Notes: generated from the letters alone by a model not told the origin. Shown: positions 12,491 through 23,798, counted from the first letter of the stretch. The stretch is 64,000 bases of DNA from Candidatus Arsenophonus triatominarum (GCF_001640365.1 NZ_LWMI01000016.1:372001-436000), one strand, 5' to 3'. Program-made: numbers and translations.

Positions 12491-12871
12491 TAGTAGCTCA
12501 GACTTGATCTGACAGTTGCCGGTTATTTATACAGTATCTGTCAGGTTAAATTTGATTTAAATCTTTTTTCTCTCCAAAGTTGTTTTCCCTCGTATAAAGT
12601 TGCCATAGGAGTTCGACCGCAACACATTTTTCCTTGATGAGTGCGTTGGTTATTGTATTCGTCTAACCATTTGTCTAAATCAGCTTGTAATTCGGCTAAA
12701 TTACCGAAGATTTTTACGAAAAGCCCACCTGATAGAACTCTTGTAATACAGTTTTATGAAAGCGTTCACAAATCCCATTGATTTGAGGTGAACGAGCTTT
12801 AGTTTTTGTATGATCAATATCGTTGATAGCGAGATAAAGTTGATAATCGTGATGCTCAACTTTACCACAAC
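12491..12871 (-). mobile_element. IS481-family remnant, 3' third with right terminal repeat
   Basis: Starts with the element end TAGTAGCTCAGACTTGATCT and reads in reverse as the C-terminal part of an IS481 integrase-type transposase (ICERFHKT-like and RTHQGKMCCGRTPMATL). It is a decayed relative of the better copy at 34705-35530 and carries several frameshifts, so no product is expected. It is cut at 12871 by an ME-1 copy. Confidence 0.8.
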
Positions 12872-12893
12872 ACGAGTTTCGCACAGGCATATA

Positions 12894-13775
12894 TAGCTAG
12901 GCGACTTAATTTTGATTACAGCATATGTATTAAAAACAGGTCATCGATAGTGCATCCTGTTTCCATCTTTTTTACGTTTAGCTTGAGACCATTTATGTTC
13001 TATAGGATTTAAATCTGGTGAATACACAGGCAAATATTCTATCTGGTGTCCTGCGTTTATAATTGCCTGTTCAATATTCTTACCTTTGTGAAAGCTAGCG
13101 TTGTCCATAAAAATAACAGAATTTTCAGGAAGTTCTGGGAGCAATATTTTTGTGATCCAAACATAAAAAACATCACTGTTAATATTGCAATCAAATAATC
13201 CGATAGCAAAAAGGGTTGTTCCCAATAAAGCGCCAATAACATTTGTTCTTCCCTTAGCACCCCAGTTTTTCAGGCCAAAACAACGGTGACCTTTTGGGGA
13301 ATAGCCGTGAGTTCGTGGAGTGTCATGTGAAAAACCACTTTCATCAATAAAAACAACAGATTTATCTTTTTTTTCATACTGTTGTCTTTTTTGCTGATGT
13401 GCCAGCCTGTCGCTTTCGTTGGTTTTTGGATGGAATAGAGTTTTTTTTATAGGTTAATCCCAGCTTTTTAAGGGATTGCCAAATAGTCTTTTTACAAACA
13501 CCGAATCGCTCTGCCCGTTCCTTTTGGTAAGCATCTGGATACTGTTCCACATCTTTTGCTAAAGCATTTTTATCGAGCTTCCTCTTACGTGGCGTTGAAT
13601 TTTTTGGCTCTGGTCGTTTAAGCCAACGTACTAAAGACGCTTTTCCAATACGGAATTGTTTCGCAGTTTCTCGAATTGTTAAACCTTCGGCTTTCCTTAC
13701 AGATATTACTTTACGTCGAAAATCAATTGTATAACTCATAACACACCTTGTAATCAAAATTAAGTCGCCTAGCTA
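12894..13775 (-). mobile_element. IS-B copy 1 (IS630 family)
   Basis: Ends TAGCTAGGCGACTTAATTTT as inverted repeats, flanked by duplicated TA. It interrupts ME-1 copy 1. It is 882 bp, one base longer than the other copies because of an extra base in an A-run. Confidence 0.92.
12941..13739 (-). pseudogene. IS-B copy 1 transposase, C-terminus frameshifted
   Basis: ORFA (13739 to 13374) is the N-terminal helix-turn-helix part, as in the other copies. ORFB carries one extra A near the end, so the last residues read [10 protein letters not shown] in place of KKMETGC...; it also has a Ser for Arg change (NINSDVFY). The DDE residues are retained, but this is the only copy with a damaged tail. Confidence 0.8.
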
Positions 13776-13944
13776 TAAAATTCCGGAAATGGCTTAAAAG
13801 CAATGGTTAATTTGCAAGTTACTAAAACGTATAAATTTGTTTAAATTACAATAAGTTGCTTTTAATTTATAAGATTTTGTCTATTTATATATTATGCTGA
13901 ATTAAACTTAAAAATAGAGCGTTTTTATTGGTGCGAAACTCGTG

Positions 13945-14330
13945 ACTATGTAATCAATACGGCCGTTTTTGGCTGTAAATTTGAAAACTGTCACCCAACC
14001 ATAACCTCGTAAGTGTATTAAGGTTCCTTCTTCTGAGATGTCTAACTTGTTCAATTGTATATTACGTTAACAATCCGATTTTTTCTCAGCGTAGTTAACA
14101 AAAACCAACCATGAGATCGAATTGATTTCAGATTATCCAGGCTAGGATACCAAGCATCCATCGCTACCGCTTCAGGCTTGATCCCTCTTTTTTTAGCGAG
14201 TGCAAGCATTTCGGAAAAATGCGTATTTTTTGTTTTTCCATCAGAATCTTTCTCATAAATACGATAATCAATAGGAATTGATTCAACAGTTGTTAGATTA
14301 TGCCAAAGTAAATTAACTAAACCTGTCATG
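13945..14330 (-). mobile_element. IS-A internal fragment
   Basis: Reverse-strand piece of the IS-A transposase C-terminal half (SEMLALAKKRGIKPEAVAMDA, about residue 110 onward). It is truncated on the left by ME-1 copy 1 and on the right by an IS-A end in opposite orientation at 14331. Non-functional. Confidence 0.8.
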
Positions 14331-14372
14331 AGTTTCGTAAGCTCCGAAAAAGAAGTATAAAGTTCAAAACAA
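14331..14372 (+). mobile_element. IS-A 5' terminal stub
   Basis: About 42 bases matching the left end of IS-A in plus orientation (ATGAGTTTCGTAAGCTCC, a diverged terminal repeat), cut by insertion of the IS-A copy that begins at 14373. Confidence 0.65.
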
Positions 14373-15723
<1,351 letters not shown>

Positions 15724-15921
15724 TTACCAACAAGTCATCGATAATGAAAAAAAGCTTACTATCAATCTGCAGCCGAAACCCTGTTATCCTGATTGTCAAT
15801 ATTAGTATCGACTAGTCGCATATGTAACAGCGGAAAAGGGTTGCCTTCGCCATCTAATTCAGAGCGATCATAAATCCGAAAACCTTGCCGTTGATAAAAA
15901 CCTATCGCTTGTTTATTTTGT

Positions 15922-16979
15922 TACGAGTTTCGCACAAAACTAATTTGGGTACGCTAATAAAACACGGATGTGCTCAGTAATAGCATTTTTGATTACGTCC
16001 CAATTTTGTTGATAAAGGGTTATTTTTTCAGATATACGACGTTTATGTTATTCAAACCACGCAGAAATAGCGAGAAAAATATGATTTCTTTGCGCTCGGC
16101 TCGTGCGAGCCTGACAGCGTTCAATACCACAATTTTGTTTAACTTCTCGCTGATAAACTTCAACAGACCAACGGGCATCCATGATAGTTTGACGTATTGA
16201 CGGGTGGGATTGTCTTTGTTTGTTACTCTGTAATCAATACGGCCGTTTTTGGCTGTAAATTTGAAAACAGTCACCCAACCGTAGCCTCTTAAGTGTATTG
16301 GAGTTCCTTTTTCTGAGATGTCTAACTTGTTCAGTTGTTTGTTATGGTTAACAATCCTGTTTTTCTCAGCGTGGTTACCCAGACCCAACCATGAGAGCGA
16401 ATTGATTTCAGATTATCCAGGTAGAATACCAGGCATCCATCACTACCGCTTCTGGTATGATCCCTCTTTTTTTAGCAAGAGCGAGCATTTCGGAAAAGTG
16501 CATGTTTTTTGTTTTTCCATCAGAATCTTTATCATAAATACGATAATCAATAGGAATTGATCCAACAGTTGTTAAATTATGCCAAAGTGAATTAACTAAA
16601 CCTATGCCAGCAATAACATCATGTTCATTACCTGAATATTGATAATGGACCATCTCTATTTTTTACTACGTGTTTTGGCAATCAATGTATCATCGGCAAT
16701 TAGTACGCAAGGGCTTTTTTTGTCTATAGAAGGTTGAACTAATCGCCATAAGTCTTTAGGTCGAAAACATCTACTTTTAGCCATCGGCTAACAGTGTCAT
16801 GAGATAAAGGCGATGGGCTTACTTCTGATAACGCCAAACCAGAGTATCTTAACACTGCTTACTTGTAAGAATGTTTTATAGATATTTTTAATGCATGGAT
16901 AACCGAACAAAATATGAACACCTTAATTTTTTCTTGTTTTGAACTTTATACTTCTTTTTTGGAGATTGCGAAACTCGTG
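15922..16979 (-). mobile_element. IS-A copy 3, complete length but decayed
   Basis: 1058 bp with ends (T)ACGAGTTTCGCAC and GCGAAACTCGTG. It is flanked by the 5-bp duplication TTTGT inside the acetyltransferase gene. Its transposase is broken by several single-base deletions (for example near 16190, 16366 and 16420), so it can move only in trans, if at all. Confidence 0.88.
16020..16890 (-). pseudogene. IS-A copy 3 transposase remnants
   Basis: The C-terminal ORF fragments at 16653-16408 and 16388-16020 are in different frames, and the N-terminal ORF lacks an intact frame. The homology path follows the IS-A copy 2 protein throughout. Confidence 0.8.
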
Positions 16980-17182
16980 TTTGTTCATTAACATCGACTT
17001 CATTGACGGCAAAGTTAGTCACAGCATATTGTAGCAATGCTTTGTCAATACCCTTACCGCGTGAAATGGGCGAGATAAATAGCATTTCTAACCGATTTTC
17101 TTTAGTCGCCATAAAGCCGGTAATACAGTTATGCTCATTCACTGACATGTAAACATCAATATTGGGTAAATAGTTATTTAAA

Positions 17183-17373
17183 CACGAGTTTCGCACCAAT
17201 AAAAAAACGCTCTATTTTTAAGTTTAATTCAGCATAATATATAAATAGACAAAATCTTATAAATTAAAAGCAACTTATTATAATTTAACAAATTTATACG
17301 TTTTAGTAACTTGCAAATTAACCATTGCTTTTAAGCCATTTCTGGAATTTTATATGCCTGTGCGAAACTCGTG
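17183..17373 (+). repeat. ME-1 copy 3
   Basis: 191 bp. Its left end abuts the acetyltransferase remnant. Flanks TTTAA and TATGC do not match, so one side has been deleted. Confidence 0.88.
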
Positions 17374-17445
17374 TATGCATATATTTTTCCTTGCTATAAA
17401 GTTAGTTATATTAAAGTCTATGATTTTGGTTTAAGGGCTATGAAG

Positions 17446-17637
17446 TTAAATTTTGCTCAATTGCGGTAGACTGGGTTTTAAAATCAGCAATCCAAGTATA
17501 CCCGCAATTTGACATTGACCGCAGCCATCATATTTTATTTCATCAGTGATTGGGTAATTTTTCACTGAAAATAAGAACGCTTGTTGTGGGCAAATGTTGG
17601 TAAACGTCTTATCAGCACCGAATAATCCTCGCAGCAA
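17446..17637 (-). CDS. Unidentified ORF fragment, Cys-rich tail
   Basis: 63 codons starting at an internal position (GLFGADKTFTNICPQQ) and containing DGCGQCQIAGILGLLILKP. The frame upstream is closed by stops, so it looks like the 3' remnant of a longer gene. I do not recognise the family. Confidence 0.3.
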   Translation of the reverse strand: MLRGLFGADKTFTNICPQQAFLFSVKNYPITDEIKYDGCGQCQIAGILGLLILKPSLPQLSKI

Positions 17638-17639
17638 CC

Positions 17640-18156
17640 CGCTAGGCTAACATAACGATGTGACTTTAATACACGATAGTAGCTTTCATCTTGTTTATTA
17701 TTGGCGATGGTGTTGACTTGGCGAGAAGTAAAATATTGCTACTTAATTAGTATTATTTTAACTTCTTTTATTAACAAACTGGGCTAATTAGATCAATTTT
17801 TAGCTAATTTCACTAAAGCTAGCGGAATATAATAAATCTTTACGGCAAACTTGATATTTCATTGCACTAAATCATTGTATAGTGAGTGCCTTAACGGTAT
17901 TCAGAGCTAAATATGGCATAAGGATTTATGTGTATCCTAATAGGGAATGCGGATTTTTACTCTGTTTACCGTTAGTTTCAATTACGCCTTGGTCTGCTAT
18001 TAATTTCAATATAAATTACCTTTCTGTTGTTTTAATCACTATATCAATACCAGAGCCAGTTGATATTCTATACTAGTAGTTTAGTTTCATAATTTTGGTT
18101 AGGTATCCTTGATGAGTTTATTAGATAAGAATGAAAACATTTAGTGTTAGAGAAAA
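17640..18156. other. Gene-poor stretch with a possible DUF4160-like relic
   Basis: About 500 AT-rich bases. A short plus-strand reading at 17882-17950 (LTVFRAKYGIRIYVYPN) resembles the start of DUF4160-type small proteins, but the frame then loses similarity. Nothing else is convincing. Confidence 0.3.
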
Positions 18157-18363
18157 TTGTTGTCTATGATTATTGATGGTTTGGTAGATGGAGCTTGCTT
18201 GGGAAATAACCTGGATATCCTGGAACATGGTGAATTGCGAGGGATCAGTCATATGTCAATTAAGCGTGGTGGTATATTCATAGGCCAGTCTGAGAAAATT
18301 GAGCATCAATCGGAAAAAGTAATAAAATTAGAAGCCATTGAAGAGATACCCAAAAGTAAATGA
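18157..18363 (+). CDS. Hypothetical small ORF
   Basis: At most 68 codons, with starts at TTG 18157 or ATG 18166 and no good ribosome site. It reads IIDGLVDGACLGNNLDILE and ends EAIEEIPKSK. Its composition is protein-like (acidic/basic C-terminal tail) but I do not recognise it. Confidence 0.3.
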   Translation: MLSMIIDGLVDGACLGNNLDILEHGELRGISHMSIKRGGIFIGQSEKIEHQSEKVIKLEAIEEIPKSK

Positions 18364-18431
18364 GCATTTTTTGCTAACGTGATAGAATGCGGTGTTATAT
18401 TGATAGTAAAATCTTTTTCAATTGGTAATGC

Positions 18432-18998
18432 ATGGTTATTATCCTAAAGACTCCTCGTTTAATTTTATGGGAATGGCGAGAAGCTGATTGGCTCCCTTTT
18501 TATCGTCTTAATAGTGATCCTGATGTTATGCGTTATTCCTACATTTACTTTAAAAAAAAACAAAGCGATGCTTTCACTGAAAGTATTAGACAGAAATTTA
18601 TCCAACAGCAAGGTTGGGGATTGTGGGCCGTAGAGTTGTTAGCACAGAAGCAATTTATTGGATTTGTTGGGCTCAATATTCCCGCATATGATCTACCTTT
18701 TATGCCTTGTACTGAAATTGGCTGGCGATTAGCTAAGCCATTTTGGCGGCAAGGATTGGCTTATGAAGCTGCTCGAAGCGTATTAGATTTTGCTTTTTTG
18801 CAGCAAGAAATGCCGGAAATTGTCTCTTTGTTACCGCTAAAATTAATCGTCCCTCTGAAAATTTGATGAAAAAATTAACAATGGTAAAAAGATGCGCATA
18901 ATTTTTTACATCCAGCGTTACCATCGGCTCATCCCTTACAGGAACATATTCTTTATCGGCTCAATCAGCAGCAGTGGTTAAGAAATAGCCCTAATTGA
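18432..18998 (+). pseudogene. RimJ/RimL-type GNAT acetyltransferase, frameshifted
   Basis: The first 132 codons are intact: TPRLILWEWREADWLPFY, then GFVGLNIPAYDLPFMPCTEI and GWRLAKPFWRQGLAYEAARS, the acetyl-CoA motif. After about 18830 the frame slips. The natural C-terminus (TAKINRPSENLMKKL, then HNFLHPALPSAHPLQ) continues in other frames to the stop at 18998. At least two indels are needed to join it. Confidence 0.75.
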
Positions 18999-19026
18999 CA
19001 GCTAAACTATTTCGTTAGAGTTAATT

Positions 19027-19047
19027 CGCCTGCTATTCCAGCAGGCG
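19027..19047. terminator. Hairpin between convergent genes
   Basis: 8-bp stem CGCCTGCT/AGCAGGCG with a 5-base loop, between the acetyltransferase relic and ydcH. No strong T-run follows on either strand, so it is an incomplete intrinsic terminator. Confidence 0.45.
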
Positions 19048-19055
19048 AGGTGGCG

Positions 19056-19277
19056 TTATTTAAGCCTAATTTGTTGGTGAATAATACGCTGCATTTCATC
19101 TTTTATATGAAGCTTTTCTTTTTTTAATTTGATGACGTTATCATTATAGCCTGCGCCATTTGGGCCTTCTAATTCAGTGATCTGTTTATCCAGTTGATGG
19201 TGTTTTTCAAATAGTGATTGGAAGCGTGGATGAAAGCGTTTTAGGTGAGAAAATAACTCATGATCAGACAGCAACAT
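19056..19277 (-). CDS. ydcH: YdcH family (DUF465) small protein
   Basis: 73 residues, as in E. coli YdcH (74). It matches in LKRFHPRFQSLFEKHHQLD and the Lys-rich IKLKKEKLHIKDEMQRI segment. It is predicted almost entirely helical or coiled-coil. The start ATG at 19277 has GGAGG 6 bases upstream. Cellular role unknown. Confidence 0.85.
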   Translation of the reverse strand: MLLSDHELFSHLKRFHPRFQSLFEKHHQLDKQITELEGPNGAGYNDNVIKLKKEKLHIKDEMQRIIHQQIRLK

Positions 19278-19557
19278 ATAACCTCCGGCAAAATTATTGA
19301 GAGTTAATTTAAGTATAACAATAATTAAAATTTAGCAACGGCGAACACAATAATTTACATTGTTAAATGTTATATATAATTATTTGATTTTTAATAATAT
19401 TTGCAAATTAATTGGTTGTTTTACTCTTTACGATTTTTTACTTTTTGACACGACAGTTATACTAAAAAAGATGCTTGAATTAGCTAAGTATAAAAATTAT
19501 TGTTATCAGTTATAGTTAATATCACTTTTATCACTATTTATAAAGTAGGATGTGGCA
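19278..19557. other. Spacer upstream of ydcH
   Basis: AT-rich, no ORF or RNA recognised. Presumably holds the ydcH promoter. Confidence 0.4.
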
Positions 19558-19606
19558 ATGAATAAATATACCTTTCCATTACTGGGATGCTCCTAACGAC
19601 ATCTTA

Positions 19607-20487
19607 TAGCTAGGCGACTTAATTTTGATTACAAGGTGTGTTATGAGTTATACAATTGATTTTCGACGTAAAGTAATATCTGTAAGGAAAGCCGAAGGTT
19701 TAACAATTCGAGAAACTGCGAAACAATTCCGTATTGGAAAAGCGTCTTTAGTACGTTGGCTTAAACGACCAGAGCCAAAAAATTCAACGCCACGTAAGAG
19801 GAAGCTCGATAAAAATGCTTTAGCAAAAGATGTGGAACAGTATCCAGATGCTTACCAAAAGGAACGGGCAGAGCGATTCGGTGTTTGTAAAAAGACTATT
19901 TGGCAATCCCTTAAAAAGCTGGGATTAACCTATAAAAAAAACTCTATTCCATCCAAAAACCAACGAAAGCGACAGGCTGGCACATCAGCAAAAAAGACAA
20001 CAGTATGAAAAAAAAGATAAATCTGTTGTTTTTATTGATGAAAGTGGTTTTTCACATGACACTCCACGAACTCACGGCTATTCCCCAAAAGGTCACCGTT
20101 GTTTTGGCCTGAAAAACTGGGGTGCTAAGGGAAGAACAAATGTTATTGGCGCTTTATTGGGAACAACCCTTTTTGCTATCGGATTATTTGATTGCAATAT
20201 TAATCGTGATGTTTTTTATGTTTGGATCACAAAAATATTGCTCCCAGAACTTCCTGAAAATTCTGTTATTTTTATGGACAACGCTAGCTTTCACAAAGGT
20301 AAGAATATTGAACAGGCAATTATAAACGCAGGACACCAGATAGAATATTTGCCTGTGTATTCACCAGATTTAAATCCTATAGAACATAAATGGTCTCAAG
20401 CTAAACGTAAAAAGATGGAAACAGGATGCACTATCGATGACCTGTTTTTAATACATATGCTGTAATCAAAATTAAGTCGCCTAGCTA
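19607..20487 (+). mobile_element. IS-B copy 2
   Basis: 881 bp, inverted-repeat ends intact, TA duplicated at 19605-19606 and 20488-20489. Clean insertion. Confidence 0.95.
19643..20465 (+). CDS. IS630-family transposase, ORFA+ORFB across an A6 run (reference copy)
   Basis: ORFA starts at ATG 19643 (AAGG 6 bases upstream) with [20 protein letters not shown] and carries two helix-turn-helix regions. It stops at 20006 (TSAKKTTV). ORFB in the +1 frame contains [19 protein letters not shown] (first Asp), [10 protein letters not shown] (second Asp) and [16 protein letters not shown] (Glu), the IS630/Tc1 DDE signature. The frames overlap at GCAAAAAAG near 19988, so a +1 slip would give about 270 residues. 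The other copies differ by only a few bases. Confidence 0.88.
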
Positions 20488-20648
20488 TACCACTCATCTC
20501 GGGGAAGGCAATAATATCGTTCGCTATAATAGTAAATTACCGATAGTGGTATATGTTCCTAACGATATGGCAGTTAAATATCGCGTGTGGTCAGCACCAG
20601 AAGAACTTAACAGTGCGAAGATCAAATAATGGTTTAATTTAACCAACA

Positions 20649-20670
20649 AGCCATCTCCTGTGAGATGGCT
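20649..20670. terminator. Hairpin between convergent small gene and uspF
   Basis: Perfect 9-bp stem AGCCATCTC/GAGATGGCT with a CTGT loop, 24 bases from the uspF stop. No uridine tract follows on either strand. Confidence 0.45.
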
Positions 20671-20693
20671 AGATGTGTGCTTGGTTTATTATT

Positions 20694-21140
20694 TTAGCGA
20701 GTGACTAAAACAGTTATTTTCGCATGACGAACAATGCTAGCTGCGGTTGATCCTAGCAGGTAACTGGTAGAATTGGGGCTATGAGAGCCAATAAGAATTA
20801 AATCGGCGTCAATATCTGATGCATAGCTTAAAATTTCCTCTTTTGTCGGGCCAATGCCTATTTTACAAGTAATTTGCCCATTAGGAATGTTTACTTTTTT
20901 AATGATATCTTTAAGTAGTTCGAGTGCGACTCGGCTGCGCTCTTCAGAATCTTGTTGGCTCTCTGGTAGGACCGCAATTTCAATACCAAAAAATATTTCT
21001 AAATTGGGCAGCACAGATAGGAAGTGGATTTCTGGTTTGCTAGGTTGGTTAAATGAGACCAGTGTTTCAACATGCTTAATCACTTTTTGATTCAATTCAT
21101 CTTCAACAATATCGATAGGAACTAAGATCTTATTATACAT
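20694..21140 (-). CDS. uspF: Universal stress protein UspF-like
   Basis: Small ATP-binding stress protein of the UspA superfamily, cytosolic. It has 148 residues (E. coli UspF 144). The N-terminus is MYNKILVPIDIVEDELNQK. The nucleotide-binding loop lies near the C-terminus: GSHSPNSTSYLLGSTAASIV. Spacing and residues (HVE early, then ITVLVTR at the end) fit UspF/UspG better than UspA. Its promoter should lie in the 400-base spacer shared with the divergent transporter. Confidence 0.88.
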   Translation of the reverse strand: MYNKILVPIDIVEDELNQKVIKHVETLVSFNQPSKPEIHFLSVLPNLEIFFGIEIAVLPESQQDSEERSRVALELLKDIIKKVNIPNGQITCKIGIGPTKEEILSYASDIDADLILIGSHSPNSTSYLLGSTAASIVRHAKITVLVTR

Positions 21141-21552
21141 GATACCCTCGCATCATATTGTCATCTAATTATATTGTAGCAATAGTAAAAAATGATGTCG
21201 TGATATTTTTATTTGCTCGTTATTTGGAATAATTAACTTAATATAAAAAATATTTAAAATAAGCGTGTTATTTTAATCAATTATTCTAATTGAAAATAAA
21301 TATTATTTCTATTTCATTATAGATAGTGGTAGATAATAAATAAGTAAATAATTATCAATTGCACTTTATTAAAATAAATGATTATGAAAATGAAAAATCA
21401 AGACAAATATAATTTTTTATGTCATCTTATAGGAAGGTAAATTAATATTTGTTTTTGAATAAAATTAGCATTAATAATAACAATATTGTTTTTAAGGTTT
21501 ACTATCATTTTTTCCTTATTTTACTAAAAATAATTAACTTTAGAATTTGATT
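21141..21552. other. uspF / transporter divergent spacer
   Basis: About 410 bases of very AT-rich DNA without an ORF. It presumably carries both promoters; no clear operator seen. Confidence 0.5.
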
Positions 21553-22479
21553 ATGACACAGACTAAACACCGCGAAGAAAAAAACACACTTTTTGTTTCC
21601 GATGAGCAGCAAATAAAATTTAGAGCTTCCAAAAAGAGCACGATCATTAGTATCGTTGTCAATTTTTTTCTCTCTTTATGGCAAATTATTATCGGCTTTT
21701 TGGCACATTCCCAAAGTTTGATTGCTGATGGTCTTCACTCATTATCAGATTTATTGGCAGATTTTGTGGTGTTGATTGCGAATAAATATAGTCATAAACA
21801 ACCTGATGCCGATCACCCTTATGGTCATTTTCGCTATGAAAATGGAGCATCTTTAGTACTGGGAACGATTTTGTTAGTGGTCGGCGGTGGCATGATATGG
21901 AAAGCGATTGAAAAAATGCTAAATCCAGCTGAAATTCCCGATGTGCATATTATTGCTCTGGTTGTTGCGCTATTATCACTTATTGTTAAAGAAGGTCTAT
22001 TTCGTTATATGCTTTTTGTGGCAGATAAGGTTAATTCAAATATGTTAGTTGCTAATGCATGGCATGCACGTTCAGACGCAGCTTCATCTTTAGTAGTTGC
22101 CATTGGTATCATTGCTAGTTTATGCGGTTTTAAGATCTTTGATCCTATTGCGGCCTTAATTGTTGGTGTTCTGGTTATTAAAATGGGGTATAAGTTTACT
22201 TATCAAGCGTTTAACGATCTGATGGATAAGGGGGCTGATGAACAGACTCTAGCGGCTATCCGTAAACAGCTGTTGGCAATGGGCGGAGTGATTGATATTC
22301 ATGATCTTAAGACCCGTAAATCTGGTGATTATTTACTAGTTGATGTTCATCTTGAAGTTAATGGCCTTTTAACGGTAGAACAAGGCCATCAAATTGCTGT
22401 TTCAGCGCGAAAAAAATTACTTGAAAATCCCACTATCTTAAATGTCATGATCCATGTGGATTCGGTTGAAATGCAATAG
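21553..22479 (+). CDS. Cation diffusion facilitator family transporter
   Basis: Inner-membrane divalent metal/proton antiporter of the CDF family. From ATG 21553 it has 308 residues; an in-frame TTG lies 6 bases earlier and no strong ribosome site decides. Six hydrophobic segments are followed by a cytosolic C-terminal domain. The metal-site motifs are HSLSDLLADF (helix 2) and WHARSDAASS (helix 5), with the conserved HPYGHFRYE loop between. It is not a close match to FieF, so zinc, iron or manganese specificity is left open. Confidence 0.9.
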   Translation: MTQTKHREEKNTLFVSDEQQIKFRASKKSTIISIVVNFFLSLWQIIIGFLAHSQSLIADGLHSLSDLLADFVVLIANKYSHKQPDADHPYGHFRYENGASLVLGTILLVVGGGMIWKAIEKMLNPAEIPDVHIIALVVALLSLIVKEGLFRYMLFVADKVNSNMLVANAWHARSDAASSLVVAIGIIASLCGFKIFDPIAALIVGVLVIKMGYKFTYQAFNDLMDKGADEQTLAAIRKQLLAMGGVIDIHDLKTRKSGDYLLVDVHLEVNGLLTVEQGHQIAVSARKKLLENPTILNVMIHVDSVEMQ

Positions 22480-22738
22480 CTCATTTCCTGATTGATAATA
22501 AATAGCAATCGATAAATATCATTGCCGCTACTAAGTTTATTAGTTTCATAATACTTATGAATATTATCGCTAATTTTCTTTATCAAAGATTATATTATTG
22601 AATGGTGTGATATATTAGTTAGCTAAAATGTGATGTTTATCGATATATCATCGCTTACATAGCATAATATTATGTTCATGGCTTATTGGGTCATCCAGGC
22701 AATATCCTAATTTAATTAAGGTTGAAAAAGAGGTTAAT

Positions 22739-23758
22739 GTGGAAATATTAGTAACAGGCGGTATGGGTTATATTGGTAGTCACACTTGCGTTCAGATGTT
22801 GGCAGCGGGTATGCAGCCTGTTATTTTAGATAATTTGTGTAATGCCAGTAGTGAAGTATTGGCGCGAATAGAAACATTAACGGGTTGTCGTCCGGTTTTT
22901 TATCATGGAGATGTACGTGATGAAAAATTATTAGACACCATTTTTTCCAACCATACTATTAAAGCCGTTATTCATTTTGCTGGGTTAAAAGCGGTTGGTG
23001 AATCGGTTACTAAGCCTCTTGAATATTATGATAATAATGTCAATGGCACGCTGGTATTAGCGCGTAGTATGCATCGGGCTGGTATAAAAAATATTATTTT
23101 TAGCTCTTCTGCCACCGTTTATGGTGATCCGGCAACGGTGCCTATCACCGAAGAGTTTCCGATTGGCAATACCACTAATCCGTATGGTAGCAGTAAAATT
23201 ATGGTAGAGCGCTGTTTATCGGATCTCCAGTATGCTGATAATAGTTGGTCGGTTACCCTGCTTCGCTATTTTAATCCGGTTGGGGCACATCCATCCGGCA
23301 CGATGGGGGAAGATCCGCAAGGTATACCTAATAATTTGACGCCTTATATCACTCAGGTAGCTATTGGCCGGCAGCAGAAACTGATGATTTTTGGTGCTGA
23401 TTATCCTACCCCAGATGGCACAGGAGTGCGTGATTATATTCATGTCATGGATCTCGCTGATGGGCATATTGCGGCACTTAAATCAGTTGGTTTTAAGCCT
23501 GGTTTACACATCTACAATTTAGGTACAGGTAATGGGACAAGTGTATTAGAGATGCTGAAAGCATTTGAAGAAGCTTGTGGTAAAAAAATCGCCTATGAAA
23601 TTAGTCCTCGCCGACCAGGTGATATTGCTGAATGTTGGTCAAGCTCTGCTAAAGTTGAACGTGATCTGGGATGGAAAGCCACTCGCTCGATTCAACAGAT
23701 GGCTGCTGATGGATGGCGTTGGCAATGCCAGAATCCACAAGGTTATGGTAAAAAATAA
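22739..23758 (+). CDS. galE: UDP-glucose 4-epimerase
   Basis: Interconverts UDP-galactose and UDP-glucose for sugar use and surface polysaccharide precursors. It has 339 residues (E. coli 338). It starts at GTG 22739 with AGAGG 5-6 bases upstream. The NAD motif is GGMGYIGSH (residues 7-15), the catalytic Ser is in FSSSATVYG, and YxxxK is seen as NPYGSSKIMVE. No galTKM genes follow, so it stands alone. Confidence 0.96.
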   Translation: MEILVTGGMGYIGSHTCVQMLAAGMQPVILDNLCNASSEVLARIETLTGCRPVFYHGDVRDEKLLDTIFSNHTIKAVIHFAGLKAVGESVTKPLEYYDNNVNGTLVLARSMHRAGIKNIIFSSSATVYGDPATVPITEEFPIGNTTNPYGSSKIMVERCLSDLQYADNSWSVTLLRYFNPVGAHPSGTMGEDPQGIPNNLTPYITQVAIGRQQKLMIFGADYPTPDGTGVRDYIHVMDLADGHIAALKSVGFKPGLHIYNLGTGNGTSVLEMLKAFEEACGKKIAYEISPRRPGDIAECWSSSAKVERDLGWKATRSIQQMAADGWRWQCQNPQGYGKK

Positions 23759-23798
23759 TAGCTAGATTGTGGTTTGATTTGTAATAGTCCACATCAAT

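Larger units (their letters stand above)
12872..13944 (-). repeat. ME-1 copy 1, split by IS-B
   Basis: The left end CACGAGTTTCGCACAGG is at 12872 and the right end GTGCGAAACTCGTG finishes at 13944. IS-B inserted at a TA inside it (12894-13775). The left flank is IS481 and the right flank is IS-A, with no target duplication, so this copy sits at a rearrangement point. Confidence 0.85.
15724..17182 (-). pseudogene. YjaB-like GNAT acetyltransferase split by IS-A and headless at an ME-1
   Basis: The two halves lie at 16980-17182 and 15726-15921. The upstream half reads NNYLPNIDVYMSVNEHN and then MLFISPISRGKGIDKALL, the acetyl-CoA loop of the GNAT fold. The downstream half, beyond IS-A, reads QAIGFYQRQGFRIYDRSEL and FPLLHMRLVD. 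Joined across the IS (target duplication TTTGT) they match the order of E. coli YjaB. The N-terminus is replaced by ME-1 copy 3, whose end supplies a GTG and the residues RNSC in frame. Confidence 0.75.
19558..20629 (+). pseudogene. Small putative lipoprotein gene, nonsense codon plus IS-B insertion
   Basis: The 5' piece reads MNKYTFPLLGCS and then TAA, with a lipobox-like LLGC. Removing IS-B copy 2 and one TA keeps the same frame: [20 protein letters not shown], then [17 protein letters not shown], ending NSAKIK at 20629. The whole would be about 60-65 residues. Family unknown. The stop precedes the IS and is independent of it. Confidence 0.4.

Noticed and set aside
19600..20500. 67-codon ORF repeated inside IS-B ([17 protein letters not shown])
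   Set aside because: Alternative frame over the ORFB DDE region.
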